A stretch of 64,000 nt of DNA from Amborella trichopoda. Lineage: Eukaryota > Streptophyta > Magnoliopsida > Amborellales > Amborellaceae. The notes below the pieces were generated by a model. The model worked only from the letters and a program-made list of their open reading frames with translations. It ran no database searches and had not been told where the DNA came from. Shown here in pieces: positions 11,758-25,098 of the stretch (position 1 is the first letter of the stretch; each line of letters opens with the position of its first letter). Where the stretch lies: assembly GCF_000471905.2 (NCBI RefSeq), contig NW_006499912.1, forward strand, positions 5,529,180-5,593,179. The letters are read 5' to 3'. The position numbers and the translations under genes are program-made.

Positions 11758-12512
11758 TGTTGGATTTGGTACTATTCAACATCAACAACATAAGAAAATA
11801 TCATATTTTGTGAGATTGAGGTATTCACGTATTTGTGAGATTGAGATTTGTATTAATAAGTTTTTTAAAGAAAATATAAATCCAAAAAGATTAAGACTCT
11901 TGGATTTATCTCGTAGTTTTGAGATATATGTAACATCAATAGGAAGTCTCCTATTTACTATGGACTCCTAATCTTATATCTATGGGATGAAAGTGAAGAG
12001 AATTTGGGTGTCCTATTTGGGTCACTACATGAGAATGGTGGTTCCTCTAGTGAGATGGAGATGGAGATAGAGCTTTGTATACATAAGCTTATGCAATTTT
12101 CTCTTAGAGAGAAGAGATATTTCTATTAAGAGAAACATTGATGATGCCTCCTGAAGACTCCGGCAGAGTGAGAGGTATGTTTCTTGTAGTCTCTTCCTAG
12201 AGAGTGGTTTAGTTATGGAATAACAGGTTGAAGAAGGGTTTAAGTTGTTCTCTTCCTAAACAATGGTCTAGTTATGGAAGAACATATTTAAAAAGGGTGT
12301 GCTCGACTGTATTTTTGTCGAGGTTTGTTCCAAAATCTTTGATATAACTTTTATTGGTATAATGAATTTATGTTTGCCATGCCCGTGGATGTAGCCCTTT
12401 TGGGTAAACCACGTAAATCTATGTGTTCTTGTGGTGTGTATTTCATGTTTTATTTTTTGTACTTTATTTGCCAAAAATCAACCCATTGAGTTTAAAGCTT
12501 CCGTGCACAACA
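11758..12512 (+). mobile_element. solo LTR, Copia type (fossil), with perfect target duplication
   Basis: A 755-bp LTR beginning TGTTGGATTTGG and ending GTGCACAACA, flanked on both sides by ACAGG (11753-11757 and 12513-12517). It is the same family as 7166-7999 in opposite orientation. No internal domain is attached. The intact 5-bp duplication shows that this is one insertion reduced to a solo LTR. Confidence 0.8.
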
Positions 12513-12711
12513 ACAGGGACCCCTTCTATTTCTTAAATATTTTTTTATGTACCTCAAGTTGTATATGCAACTTGTGGGTACTTGATTTGGCACATAAGGG
12601 GGAGGCAGAGTAACTCAACGATTTTGAATGGACTTGACCGAATCCTATAACACTGTATGAAACAACCTCGAATGCAACTTATCCATCTTCACTAGGTTCA
12701 ATTCTGTTTAT

Positions 12712-13072
12712 ACTAATGATTTAAAAAACGTCATGTCGGCATGGCATTGTTAGGTGCGACCAGGGAATCGGTCACTTCGTACCGATTCTATTAATATATA
12801 AGAAATTGTCCGGGTTTAAAAGAGAATCTGCAATTTGGTACAGCAAAACGACGTTTTTCTACAGTAAAAATATCATTTTGCTACAATAAAAAAGCCGATT
12901 CACCGATTTGGACCGGTTCTTGGCCGATCCACTGTTTTTGCACATGCTTTTTCACCGGTTAATTATTTTTTCTGCTCAGAAAACAGTGATCTAGACCACC
13001 AATTCATAGATCCATACCAATTTTTGTGTTGCTCGATCCTAATCATCGATTCGTTTTTAAATCACTGATTTA
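12712..13072. repeat. inverted element with ACCGATTC subterminal repeats (hAT-like)
   Basis: The left end TAATGATTTAAAAAACG and the reverse complement of the right end, CAGTGATTTAAAAACG, match closely and resemble the ends of the 3195-3828 MITE (CAGTGATTCAAAAAGCG). Motifs such as ACCGATTC/GAATCGG are repeated near both ends. The flanking 8-mers GTTTATAC and ATTTAAGC match only partly, so the target duplication is weak. Confidence 0.5.
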
Positions 13073-13390
13073 AGCAGAGTGAATAAGTGGTAATGGGTCT
13101 CGCATGTTATAACTATAGTGGGAGAAAAAGTTTTCATCTATGCGGCATTATTAAGCCACAATTTCTAGGAAGACACGTGGCATTCAAGCATTCAACTATT
13201 AGAATAGGACCCTGGAGAGAATTTAAAGTAGGTGTCCGTCAAGCAGTTTAGGTTGGATTTATTTCTTCATATAGTCTCTAATCGAGTATTGTTATTTTTA
13301 TTTTTGCATCTTTCCATTCTCTCTTTAATGTGAGCTTTTGTTTTATAAAGGGAACTCTCCCTGTAAAATATATTTCTCTGATTTAAAAAA

Positions 13391-13629
13391 AAGAGAAGCA
13401 ATATATCTTCTTCCAAACCATTTTACCAATTCTCAGTTCTTTTAATGTTAATAATTATTGGAAATGAAGTTTTATATGAAGCTTTGTGCAATAAGTTAAT
13501 TGATGGGAAAAAAAGAGAAGCAATATATCTTCTTCCATACCATTTTACCAATTCTCAATTCTTTTAATGTTAATAATTATTGGAAATGAAGTTTTATATG
13601 AAGCTTTGTGCAATAAGTTAATTGATGGG
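13391..13629 (+). repeat. tandem duplication, 122-bp unit x2
   Basis: The unit starting AAGAGAAGCAATATATC at 13391 recurs at 13513 and is nearly identical through ...GTTAATTGATGGG at 13629. The high identity suggests a recent slippage or unequal exchange. Confidence 0.9.
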
Positions 13630-15881
13630 TGTTAAGTGAAAGAAAGATCTACGTGATCTTTTATCGGAGAATACATTTTTTTTTTTTTTCACCCTTTTCT
13701 TTTGGCAAAAGATCACTTACAAGTGATCTTTATTATAATAAGATAAATTTTAAAATAAAATCAACATAACAATAAAACCAAGATCTTAACAACTTGATGC
13801 CATTGAAACAACTATGCACTATGCTTGAGAATAAAAGATAAGATTGCAAGAAACAAAAAGGAAAAGTGCCGGAGATTATCTCAATCGGGCTTATTACACC
13901 CCACACTGAGTCACCACCATCTGATGGCACGGGATCAATCCACACCAATGGAACATGAACCCCTTTGATCACAAACTCAATTCTTAGGTGAATTCTTTTA
14001 GCAATCTAGTTTGAGAGAGATGGATTCTCTTTTTGCTAAACCCTAAAACCCTTAGCCGTAAATCCATACTTGAGAGATAGGAGAGAATAACTCTATAATC
14101 TAAACCCTTAGGTTCTTTCATAATGTGAGAGAAATCAAATATGAGAGAGTGGTGCGTGCCCCCTTTTTGGAATATGAGAGAGCAAGATGGGAATTAGGTA
14201 CCAGAGATAAGGTAAGAGATTTTTGGGTAGAGACAATATCTTTTTATAGGTTAAGAAGATTAGGGTTTTCCTTAGCTTGCATTTTCTTGTGAGATTGAAC
14301 ATAGACCGTCGATTAAGGGTGACTTGTAGGGTGAGAGATCTGAGCCATCCATTCTATAAATGGGTCATCAACATTATGGAAGGTGTATGAACCATTATCC
14401 CCCTTTCTTAAACTATTTTACCATCAATATATTTAAATAAAATAAATATCATGCACTCTATAAAATTGCACGATCCATGTCACATATTCCTTAAGGATAT
14501 GTAAATATCATGCATTCTATAAAATTGCACGATTCATGTCACATATTCCTTAAGGATATGTCAATTAATATCAAGTAGATAAATACTACCAAATTTAAAT
14601 AAAATAAGATCCATATCAATTCAAATTGATCATATCTCTTTAAAACAAACTTGCTACAAAATAAATAAAGCTATGGTCAATATATCCCTTCCAAGATTTG
14701 ACCACATGCCACAAATCAAACTAACCTTATCTTAAAAGCAAACAAGAGAATCTAAAGAGGGTGGGGTGTGCAACCCTTTTGTGGCACATGTGGGCCCCCA
14801 CCCACATGCCACATGGTGGGCCCATATGCACTATGGGCCCCTATGGAATATTATAAAAAAATATTATTTTTAAAATTAAATAAAACAATTTAAAATATAA
14901 ATTTGAATTTTTATAACTTTGTAAGAACAATAACTGTATTTTTATAAGTCCAAAAATCACAAATAAAATATTGAGAGATTCATAAAAATTCAAATAATAA
15001 AACTAAAATCATTTCAACAATAAAATGAACACAATTAAATTAATATGATGGGAAAATAATCCATATGGTTTTAGGAATTCAATCTGTAATAATAGGATAC
15101 TCCACCTTCAACTGTGGACTACAGACTACATTAGCTTTATCGAACCGACCCAATATTTCTCATAACCCACAATCCAAGCAGGGGCTCATTAGCGGGTCAC
15201 CAAAGTCAGATCAATGAATCAATGGGTCGCAATCCCAGTCTGTGGATTACAGGTCCTTCCCCATAGACAAGTCAAGGTTACCACGACCTGATGCGACCAC
15301 AACTTTATAGCGCATAGGGGTATCTCTCGCACATGCATACACTTCATCGAAAGGTGGATATCTGGCTTTCCCGAACGATCTATCAATATGCATGCCATGT
15401 GATGGAGCATGGATGAGGTTTTGACCCCCGTCTCAATAGGCCACAATCACACATAAGGGTCATACAATCCCTCGGCTCACTTATCCAGGCATGTTTTCTC
15501 CGACCTCATCAAGGGCTAACTTATAAACCCTCATCGGTTTGTTCTTCATGCCCAGGTAGCATGGATTTTCCCAACCAACTGGCATAGATCGTTAAGCACA
15601 GATCGGTATCTGCAAACCATTGTTTGCTTAGTATGGTCCATGAGGGACCACACTCCCATTGAATTCATGTTCCACTATATCATTTCATTTTACAAGCACT
15701 CATAAGGCGTTTAAAGGCCACATAAACCCAACATTAAGTGGGCATTATATTTTGTAATAAGATTCTATGCTCCATGGGAGTATTTCAGAGATTCACTATC
15801 TATGGTAAAACTCTATCTCGGAGCATTTTTAGGAGAAACAAAATTTGGGATGGAAAAAAGAAATTTATTGTATGAGTATAT
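13630..15881. other. unclassified repeat-like DNA, no gene
   Basis: Contains a 59-bp tandem duplication at about 14444-14561 (repeated ATCATGCA.TCTATAAAATTG), and a more GC-rich block at 15110-15620 that reads like part of a dispersed plant LTR-type repeat, without recognisable ends. A 79-residue - strand frame at 13733-13972 matches nothing known to me. Confidence 0.35.
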
Positions 15882-16825
15882 NNNNNNNNNNNNNNNNNNN
15901 NNNNNNNNNNNNNNNNNNNNNNNNNNNNNNNNNNNNNNNNNNNNNNNNNNNNNNNNNNNNNNNNNNNNNNNNNNNNNNNNNNNNNNNNNNNNNNNNNNNN
16001 NNNNNNNNNNNNNNNNNNNNNNNNNNNNNNNNNNNNNNNNNNNNNNNNNNNNNNNNNNNNNNNNNNNNNNNNNNNNNNNNNNNNNNNNNNNNNNNNNNNN
16101 NNNNNNNNNNNNNNNNNNNNNNNNNNNNNNNNNNNNNNNNNNNNNNNNNNNNNNNNNNNNNNNNNNNNNNNNNNNNNNNNNNNNNNNNNNNNNNNNNNNN
16201 NNNNNNNNNNNNNNNNNNNNNNNNNNNNNNNNNNNNNNNNNNNNNNNNNNNNNNNNNNNNNNNNNNNNNNNNNNNNNNNNNNNNNNNNNNNNNNNNNNNN
16301 NNNNNNNNNNNNNNNNNNNNNNNNNNNNNNNNNNNNNNNNNNNNNNNNNNNNNNNNNNNNNNNNNNNNNNNNNNNNNNNNNNNNNNNNNNNNNNNNNNNN
16401 NNNNNNNNNNNNNNNNNNNNNNNNNNNNNNNNNNNNNNNNNNNNNNNNNNNNNNNNNNNNNNNNNNNNNNNNNNNNNNNNNNNNNNNNNNNNNNNNNNNN
16501 NNNNNNNNNNNNNNNNNNNNNNNNNNNNNNNNNNNNNNNNNNNNNNNNNNNNNNNNNNNNNNNNNNNNNNNNNNNNNNNNNNNNNNNNNNNNNNNNNNNN
16601 NNNNNNNNNNNNNNNNNNNNNNNNNNNNNNNNNNNNNNNNNNNNNNNNNNNNNNNNNNNNNNNNNNNNNNNNNNNNNNNNNNNNNNNNNNNNNNNNNNNN
16701 NNNNNNNNNNNNNNNNNNNNNNNNNNNNNNNNNNNNNNNNNNNNNNNNNNNNNNNNNNNNNNNNNNNNNNNNNNNNNNNNNNNNNNNNNNNNNNNNNNNN
16801 NNNNNNNNNNNNNNNNNNNNNNNNN
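15882..16825. other. assembly gap (944 Ns)
   Basis: A run of N. Open frames that span it are artefacts. Nothing can be said about its content, and features to either side may continue into it. Confidence 0.99.
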
Positions 16826-19740
16826 GCCAATCAGGTTTCTTACTCAAGGGAGTAAATATACAGTTTGCTCCAACAAGAGCATGTTATATGTGCTCTTATA
16901 TTTCTCTGGCTACCTGAAGAAAATGGTTTGATAGGACTGTATCAAAATAAGTAAAGCCTTACCTTATAACTTATCGAAAATTGTAATTCAAGCATTAAAA
17001 ATCTTTTACATTGATCATTTCGGCTTGAACATTATGGTTGTGAAAAAAATTAGAATTTCATAATCTAAAAATACTGTATATTTTAACAAATTGTCTACAC
17101 TGTCCATTTCGCCCTAAAAATAAGTGTTCAAATATCCTCAAGATCTATATATTTTTTGAGTTTCAAAATTTATTGCCAGTATTAAAAATTGATTTCAAAG
17201 CCATCATGGAGATTTCCGTTATCGAAAGTAATTTCCATATAAAGATTTGATGTGGGGCTTTATTTGGTTTTCATAAAGCCTAAGCCTTATATAAAATTCG
17301 TTCTCTGGACACTAAGGGCTGCGATGTGAGACAAAGAATACTATGTTGCCGACCATGGACCATGACCATCCATTCCAAGTGCAGGTTCATTCATGAAATA
17401 ATTGTCAAATGAATAGACTAGTCGTCTCAAATAGAGGGACCTACTCCCTCATTTCATATGGAGTGCATGTGGTGTGATGCATTACAATATATAGAAATTT
17501 GTCAGTCTCAAAGTTGGTGATTTGTGAAATTTTAACCCACAGCTTTCACGCTAGCGGTTGCTTGTAATGCATAAAAATTTATCTATCTATTTCAAAGATT
17601 TGTGGTCCGTAAAATTTGAATGCGAAATATTGCAAGTTTTGTACGGTGACTAGGACTAGAGCAAAATCGGACACGTAAACCATGAGGAGAATAAAAAACG
17701 TGCTCCAACTTGTGATGAGTATCTATAGGCCCAGCCTACCGGTTTGATCGGTGGTCCGGCTCTTTCTCTTTGAATGGTTCTGTCCACTAATGCCAAGTTC
17801 ATGGTCCTAGAGAAGCTTAATTTTTCTTTTTGGGTGTGGTTTGTATAAGGCCGAGGCTTTAAACAATCAAAGTAAAATACATTTTTAAGTATGTTGAGAA
17901 ATGTGGTTTCAATAATAGAAATTTTTGTGATAGCCTGAAAATATTTTTTCATTTCTAATTATAAAATTTAAGGCTTAAAAAATAGTGTAGATTGAGCAGA
18001 TTTATAAAAACTAAAAAATCTTGAAAATTGGCGGTTCAAAAATGCATTACAAGATGCACTATTTTCAAAGCTTGAAATCCATTTTTTTTCTCATGGCCAT
18101 ATATCTTGAGGTCGAGATGATCAATTTAAGGATATTTGGGTATCAAAAGAACCTCTTTTAGTGAAGTCTTTGAGATGTACCTTAATTTGATTGTTTAAAG
18201 CCTCACACTTATATAAATTTTTTCTTTTTTCTTTTAAATTAATCCAAAAACAAGAACAAAAAAAAAAAATTTGGGGTTCTCACAAAGTCCTAAGCACCTC
18301 TCATTCTCCCTCTGAATTCTATCCTTGGTAGTTAGTGGGCCCTAAAATCCAAAAATAACTGTACCAACTCTCTTTGAATTCTATACTTAGTATTTGTGCG
18401 TGGTCCTAGAGTCCTAAAGTAATTGTGCCAAGACATGGATACCCGAGAAAGACAGCACGCGGAGTTTACAATGGGAACATATGCTTGTTTTTTTTGTTTT
18501 TTTTTGTTTTTTTTTGGAGTTGAGTAGTTCAGAGGTAGGAATTGAACTTAAAATGCAGCATTGTTAAATATCAGCAGCTAACTACTCAAGCCCAAAACCT
18601 AATTCCTCGTGGGTGGGGTTCATTGCCGTTGGCGTTAAAAAGAATTGGATAGAGTCGTGAACCAGTCACCCATTGATTCCTAATCGACGGGTGATACGAT
18701 CGACTCAGTACTGAAAATTTAATGAATTTGTTGCATATTTTAACTAAATTATCCATGAAGGTGAGAATATTGAGAGTCTGGTTCCTATCTATGTACCACA
18801 CAGTCATTTTTCACAATCTAAAATGCTGTAAATATGAAAAAAAAAAAAGAAAAACCTAACTGAATCCTACCTAATATAAACTGACAAAAAATTTAACATA
18901 ATATCAAAATTTTAGATTTTCTCAAAATTATTTTGGAAAACTTGAAAGAAAAACAAAAAATTAAAGTGAATAAAAATATCATCAAAAACATTATCATAGT
19001 ATTTTTTTTTTAAAAAATGCATATTTTCTCAAACATTTTTAGGGAAGTCCTAGGTTGAGAAAAAAAAATTTAAATGCATACACATTTTTTAATTTAAAAA
19101 GTATCTTAAACCCCATCCAACACAACCTAGACAAATAATAAAATTCTAAGTTTCTGATCTACAAGAATTTCCAATTTTAGAATTTTTCGGAAATAAAATA
19201 AATGCAAACATTATTAAAAAAAAATCTAAAACCTACTTTAAGACAACCTAGAACCAATGATAATAGTAAAATTTCGTAAACAAACATTTGATTTCCTTGA
19301 AATTTTTGACAAAACAAAAAAAAATGCAATGCAGTACAAATATTGACTTAGGTTTTGTCTAAACCATACCTAAGACAACCAAGAATAAATTGCTCAATAA
19401 AATTCAACAAAAAATAAAACTAAAGAAAAGAAAAAAAAAATCAATAAAATATGTAAATTCATAAAATAAAAAAAAATGTCATTTCATCATTTGTTTGGGT
19501 CAATAGTATAAGGTCAAAGGAGTCCACGGGGTTGTAAGATAGAAAAGATTGGGACCTTATTCTACCAGAAATATTTTGAATCCTTGGTTCTCCTAAGAAA
19601 TAAGTACAAAAATGGGGATATCGAGAAATTTTTCGAAAATAGTTAGTAGGATATATAGATTCCATTTTCATATCTAATTATAAGAATTTAAATTTCAAAA
19701 GTGGTTCAAATCAAGTAGATCTATAAACATATGAAAGGGT
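16826..19740. other. AT-rich intergenic DNA with diverged MITE fragments
   Basis: No gene seen. Stretches at about 16950-17290 and 17880-18215 carry diverged pieces of the AAGGTTGCAACCTT MITE family, for example ATGATCAATTTAAGG, TGATTGTTTAAAGCC and CTTATATAAA. A-rich tracts fill 18830-19470. Confidence 0.4.
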
Positions 19741-19769
19741 ACAGTTGGCATACGAATGCATCCTTACAT

Positions 19770-20130
19770 GTAGAGGTAAGGTGCACCGTCAAATTTTATC
19801 ATGGTATATAATTTTGATGTAAAATGTTCTTAGGATTATCTCAAAATCTATTTTTATATCTAATTATAAAATTTTAAATTTCAAAAAAGGTTAAAATCAA
19901 GTAGATTTATAAACATATGAAAATCTTTAAAATGGACAGTGTAGATAATAGGTTGTAAAATGCTCTATTTTTGAGACTTAAATTCTTTTTATTTTTCATG
20001 GTCATACATCTCGATGTCGAGATGATCAATCAAATGGTTTTTCAACATTAAAACAACATTTTCCGATGGATTTTTGAGGTGCATCCGTAGTTCTACATTA
20101 TAAGCTTGAAACCTTATATAAACTTTTTCC
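19770..20130. repeat. MITE-like repeat, AAGGTTGCAACCTT family, copy 1
   Basis: Shares long runs with the copies at 23715-24105 and 55608-55938: AAATTTTATCATGGTAT, AATCAAGTAGATTTATAAAC, AAAATGGACAGTGTAGATAA, TCATACATCTCGATGTCGAG and GGATTTTTGAGGTGCATC. It ends in a degenerate AACCTTATA. No coding capacity. Confidence 0.6.
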
Positions 20131-22960
20131 CGTATAAAAATCGTTAAAATATACGGTTAAGAGGGTTTTCCAACTTCAAAATAGCATGTCATTCATTATG
20201 GAGTTTTGAAGTGCACCTTAATTCTATATTTTATATTTGCAAACCGTATACAAACTTTTTCCTATCTTTATTGTGTGGAGATGGGTGGTTGAATGCTCCC
20301 ATTGGGCCTAAACACAAAGATTGGATTTCTCGACGCTACAATGAGGTTCCCTTTGGACCTAGAGAAAGGGATTGTATTCCCTTGGGGCAACATTCAAATA
20401 CTATTGCGTGGTTATGGCCACAAATGACTATCACAAATTGGACACATGGGTGCAACGTGGACCCTCAAAGCCACTTTCAAGGCATTGAACTTGTCGTGAT
20501 TCAAAAGCGTGAGGACCAAGATTATTAAATGAACCCCAAAAGAATGATGAAAGAACTCCAAAAGCTTAGGTTCCTAGTCATGCAACCAAAACCAACGGAA
20601 AAAAAAAAAGGCAAGATTTCTATATTCTTCTCTAATCTATCATCCACTCTTGTACATTTCACAATGGTGTCATTTTAGTTAAAAAAAAGAGAGGACATGT
20701 TTTGGGGATGAAGGGTTTGGAAAGGTTCGAAGGAAATTAACTCTTTTAAGGGATTGTATACTATTAAGTATATGGATGTTACAGTTATTTTTAGCCATTG
20801 GACGGGAAGTCCGACAAATTGAAATATCTAGCAACATTCAAATAATTTATTTTGGACTTTTCCCCTAGTCAATGATACATCCTCACCTTACTTATTTCTG
20901 GTTTTGGGATGGGCTGATCTAGAAGGGCTAAGGTGTTGCACTTTAAAAAAGTATGTGCTAGTTTTGCCCCTTGTTTTACTTTTACTTATCTAAAAAAAAA
21001 AAACGATATATTCTCAACTACTTGATTTCATATCTAACAACCACTAATAATTGTGATATCCTTATGCTAAAAATAAATAATCTCGTTCATACATTTCCAT
21101 CTCTGTATCTTAAGTCAAAAGGTCTCGCACTCGTGCCGGAGTGTGCTTTTTATATATTCTTAAAAAAATAGAAGGGTTAAGCCCAAAACGACACGGTTGA
21201 AAGCAGAGAGAAAGGGGATATGGGGACTTATGACCTTAGTGAGGATATGATCCTTAGTAGGGGAATATGGGGACTTATGACCTTAGTGAGGATATGATCA
21301 TTAGTAGAGCAGAATGACAGACAAGGATTCTTGTAGCTGACCCCAATTAATTGAAAAAAGATTACGATGATGATAATGATGATATTTTGAAGATGTATTT
21401 TTTCGACTCAGTGCCAATTTTAAAAAAATTCAAATGTAGTCTTTGTGTGCCTAATATAGAACATACGATTTTTTGACAATTAGATTACGTGTTAAAGAAC
21501 TCAAAATCCAACAAGCTCTAAAACCTAACGTTAGGATGATTCTTAAGCGGATCCAAAATTCCAAGCTCAAAATTCCTCCGAAGTAATTCTCTCAATCACC
21601 TGTAGAAGTAAATAGACACTATGCTTCTGCAAGGCTATCACGCCAATCTTGCAACATAAGTGGTTAAAAATGACTTTTTTGAGCTATAAAAAAGGTACAT
21701 GTAATAACTAACATCATAATGGTCATTATATGATGGAAAAGTATACAATGACACCACCTCAATAATACCTTAAAAAAATAACTCCTAATCTCTCAACCAA
21801 ATTGAAAAAATAGATAGGGGCCTATTTTATTAGTTAGAAAGAATAAACAAAAGAGGGTGGTATTATATACATATATTCTAGATGTGAAACAGGTGCACAA
21901 GCATTTTTTAACAGTTCAGATAAAACAAGCTTCATCTAAATTTTTTATTTTTTTGACATAAAAAATCTCCTTGATATTGGCCAAATACAATTAAAAATAT
22001 TTGGCAGGAAAAAAGGTTTAAGGGTTGTTTTGATTGTTCGACACAATACCAAACTTTCTTTTCTTTAGTGGTTAGACAAATGCCAACCCTTGTCCACAAT
22101 ACCTCGTGATATGCCGCTTTTAGCTTTTACCAATTCCCACCAGCATTTCGTGCCAGCCTTATTGGACCATGCTACATGGACGGCGATTCTAAGCTCGTGG
22201 CACATACGTGTACGGTTACAAAATGTATTATTTAAAGTTGAGATGATCGATAGGAGTGCTTTCTAGAGTCCAGAGCAAATTTTTTTGATGTAGTCTTTAC
22301 TTCTATAATATAAAATTGACATCTTTCTGATTTTTTTTTTTTATATTTGGTAGTGATTTAACAAAAAGAATTGATCCTGAGCTCAAATTTGGATTCACCT
22401 AATGATGGACAGTGATAAATACTTCTGGATCTCAAAATTGTTGGATACCATATTTTTCTCTAATATTTTCGGAATTTAACCTTTCATTGAGTTTTTCAGC
22501 TCTTAGATCTTACCCTTTAAAAATTAAATAGTTATTATTCAATCTTGAGGTGTTTTCTCTTTGAGCTAATAAAAAATGCAATTCGAAAGAAAATTAATTG
22601 AGTATAATACATAGGTTGGGGGTATTACATCCCCAAAATCTGACCAGCTAAAAACATTCTTAGAGTTTTGCCTAATAGTAAAGATACAGTAAGCTCGAGA
22701 GTATAAAACTGTTTTGCTATAATGGGTGGCATTTCCATTATCTGGCTTGTGTGATATCTTTTCTCGGAAACGTGGAGAAGGCTCGTCTGTTTTTTCTGCT
22801 TTTCCTTTATGGAGTAGGAAAGGAAAGATAAGAATCAAACCTTGGAATATGCCAAAGATATGCATGTTTTACAAAATACAGGAAAAAAATGTAATCCTTC
22901 CATTCTTAAAGATATAACTGAATACCTAAATTGAACCTTTTTTCTTTTTTTCTTTTTATT
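20131..22960. other. intergenic DNA, no certain gene
   Basis: A 105-codon open frame at 20211-20528 (with the string WLWPQMTITNWTHGC) matches nothing I know and is probably chance. A SINE-like fragment with an internal tandem duplication lies at 21200-21385. About 22490-22660 resembles part of the MITE at 22968-23343 (shared ATTCAATCTTGAG and TATTACATCCCCAAAA-like strings). Confidence 0.4.
21205..21385. repeat. SINE-like fragment with internal tandem duplication
   Basis: GGGGACTTATGACCTTAGTG.. is present twice in tandem (offset about 51 bp), followed by TAGTAGAGCAGAATGACAG, GACCCCAATTAATTG and (GATGAT)n. Same family as 2835-2915, and the reverse of 61420-61530. Confidence 0.45.
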
Positions 22961-22967
22961 TTTTGGC

Positions 22968-23343
22968 ACGTATACTATGCTCCCACATGAGGATAGTAAA
23001 CATTTACTCCCCCAGTCAGAAAACCTCCTTGGGAGGAATTTTTTTTATTTTAAAATTTTGGAGACCACCTAAGAATCATTAGATGATTATTTTCAAAAGA
23101 AAGCATTCCAAATTTAAGCTTTCTAACACATATTACACTGTAAAAAATTTGGACGGTCTCTATTCAATCTTGAGACATTATTCTTTTCAAGTGTGTAGAG
23201 GATGCAATTAAGAAAAGTTTTTATGGAGGTTAATCTATAGGTTGAAGACGTTGTATCCCCAAAAGTTTAGGTCCTAAAATCAATCCAAAGTGGAGTTTTC
23301 CTTGCGGGAGTAAATGAATAGTATACTTCCAAGGGAGTATAAT
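22968..23343. mobile_element. Mutator-like MITE with 10-bp target duplication
   Basis: A 376-bp element flanked on both sides by ATTTTTTGGC (22958-22967 and 23344-23353), a perfect 10-bp direct repeat within the 9-11 bp range of Mutator-like elements. The ends are imperfect inverted repeats: left TATACTATGCTCCC..., and right, in reverse complement, TATACTCCCTTGG..., with an inner shared CATTTACTCCC. No coding capacity. Confidence 0.65.
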
Positions 23344-23710
23344 ATTTTTTGGCCTTTTTTTTTTTAAAAAAAAGAAAAAAACATATCTCCCATTTATGAT
23401 CTTGACGTACTTACACTAATTTGCAATAACAAGTTGGAAACTAGGTAACATTTACAAATAAAAGTATCAATAAGGTGCAAGAACTAAGAAGGTTAAAATC
23501 ATCGGTAAATGTAAACTTAGTTGTGACCTTTTTATATCTAAAGTAAATGGTTTAAAAATACAACTCCAACAATTTTGGTCAAACAAAAAAAAAAAAGAGA
23601 AAAGAAAGAAAGGAAAAAGCTCACCATTTTTTGAAAGGTTATTTAAAAAAATAAGTTATAAATATAGAAACTAACTATTAGAAAAGTAAGAATATAAATA
23701 AGGGAAAAGT

Positions 23711-24105
23711 TTTAATAAGGTTGCAACCTTAAAACGTAGAATCACATATGCACGTCAAAAATCTATCGGAAATGTCGCTTTAATGTTGAAAAAACCCTCT
23801 AATCGATCATATCGACATCGGGATGTATGAATATGAAACAAACAGTTTTTTAGTACCGGAAATATTGCATCTTGCAGCACATTATTTAGACTGTTCATTT
23901 TCAAGATATTCATATATTTATAGATCTACTTGATTTTAACCCTTTTTGAATTTTAAAATTTTCTAATTAGGTATGAAAATATATTTTAAGATAATACTAA
24001 GAACTTTTTTACAAAAAAATTACATGTTATGATAAAATTTTAAGGTGCACCTTAATTGGATTGTTTAAGGTTGCAACCTTATAGAAACCGCACCCTATAA
24101 ATAAA
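23711..24105. repeat. MITE-like repeat, AAGGTTGCAACCTT family, copy 2
   Basis: Bounded at both ends by the palindromic AAGGTTGCAACCTT (left near 23717-23730, right near 24067-24080) and an outer CGGTTTCTATAAGG-like extension on the right. The interior matches the copies at 19770, 55608 and 62766. Confidence 0.65.
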
Positions 24106-24812
24106 TAACAAACATAACTTAAAAAAAAAAATCAATTTTTAAACAAAAGAGGGCCAGAAACGAGGGTGATCAATTGAATTATTGAGAAGCACTTGAACCA
24201 AAAGAGGGCCAGAAAATTAACAAAAAGGGTAAAAGATAACACTATAAAATCCAACTAGGGATGATGGATTTGAAAATAATAACTAGACTATAAACAACTT
24301 GAAAATTCCAAAAATAATTAGCGGTGATTTTTTCGATTATATAGTTCAAAATCATCGCTATAGTCTAGTATAAAAATCATTGCTAGTTATTTTTGGACCA
24401 TGTTTTTAAAATCCGGTAGGCTAACGCAAACTAGATTATAGATAACTTTAAAAATCCAAATAAGAAATAAGATGGTAAAAGATTATATAAAAAAATATAG
24501 ATTTAGAAAAATTGATTTGTATATGAAAATATTTCAAAAAAAAGGAAAAATATGAAAATATAAGAAAACCTCTAAAATCAGCATTAAAACAACAAAATTA
24601 CATATATAATTTCTACACACAAAATAAATTTTTATATATTTTTATAGTTTTTTATTTAACCTTGGTACTCAAGTACACGGCTTGACAAGAGGCCCGGTGC
24701 AAGTAAAAAGATAAAAAAATCCATTAAAAGGAAATATGTTATTAAATTACATTTTTAATAGATATTTTGAAATAAATGAACAAAAAACTTAATATTAAAA
24801 AAGGGAAAATTA

Positions 24813-25098
24813 ACCGAAATACCTATGAGAAATAAATAATTTAATATTCCATATGTATTATTTGATTTAATTTCAAAAAACTCATCAAAATAGATTATGA
24901 TCACAAATACCTACAAATGTGTAAAATGTTAGATATACATTCCCCATGATTATTTACCGAAATACCTTTGAGATATGATTAATTTAATATTCCCCTATAT
25001 TATTGAATTTAATTTCAAAATACTCATCAAAATAGATAATGATTTCACATAGTTACAAATGTGCACCATGTTAGATAACACAGTCCTAATTATTATTT
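24813..25098 (+). repeat. tandem duplication, 143-bp unit x2
   Basis: ACCGAAATACCT.TGAGA.AT... followed by TTTAATTTCAAAA.ACTCATC and ATGTTAGATA is repeated with offset 143 bp and moderate divergence. It lies just upstream of PS2-like copy A. Confidence 0.7.

Noticed and set aside
15802-16917. Very long open frames of 320-370 codons on both strands
   Set aside because: They consist almost entirely of the N gap at 15882-16825. The true sequence there is unknown, so no gene is supported.
20211-20528. A 105-codon + strand frame with several Trp and Cys residues
   Set aside because: No family recognised and no flanking exon or promoter. It overlaps the tail of a MITE copy. Kept only as a note.
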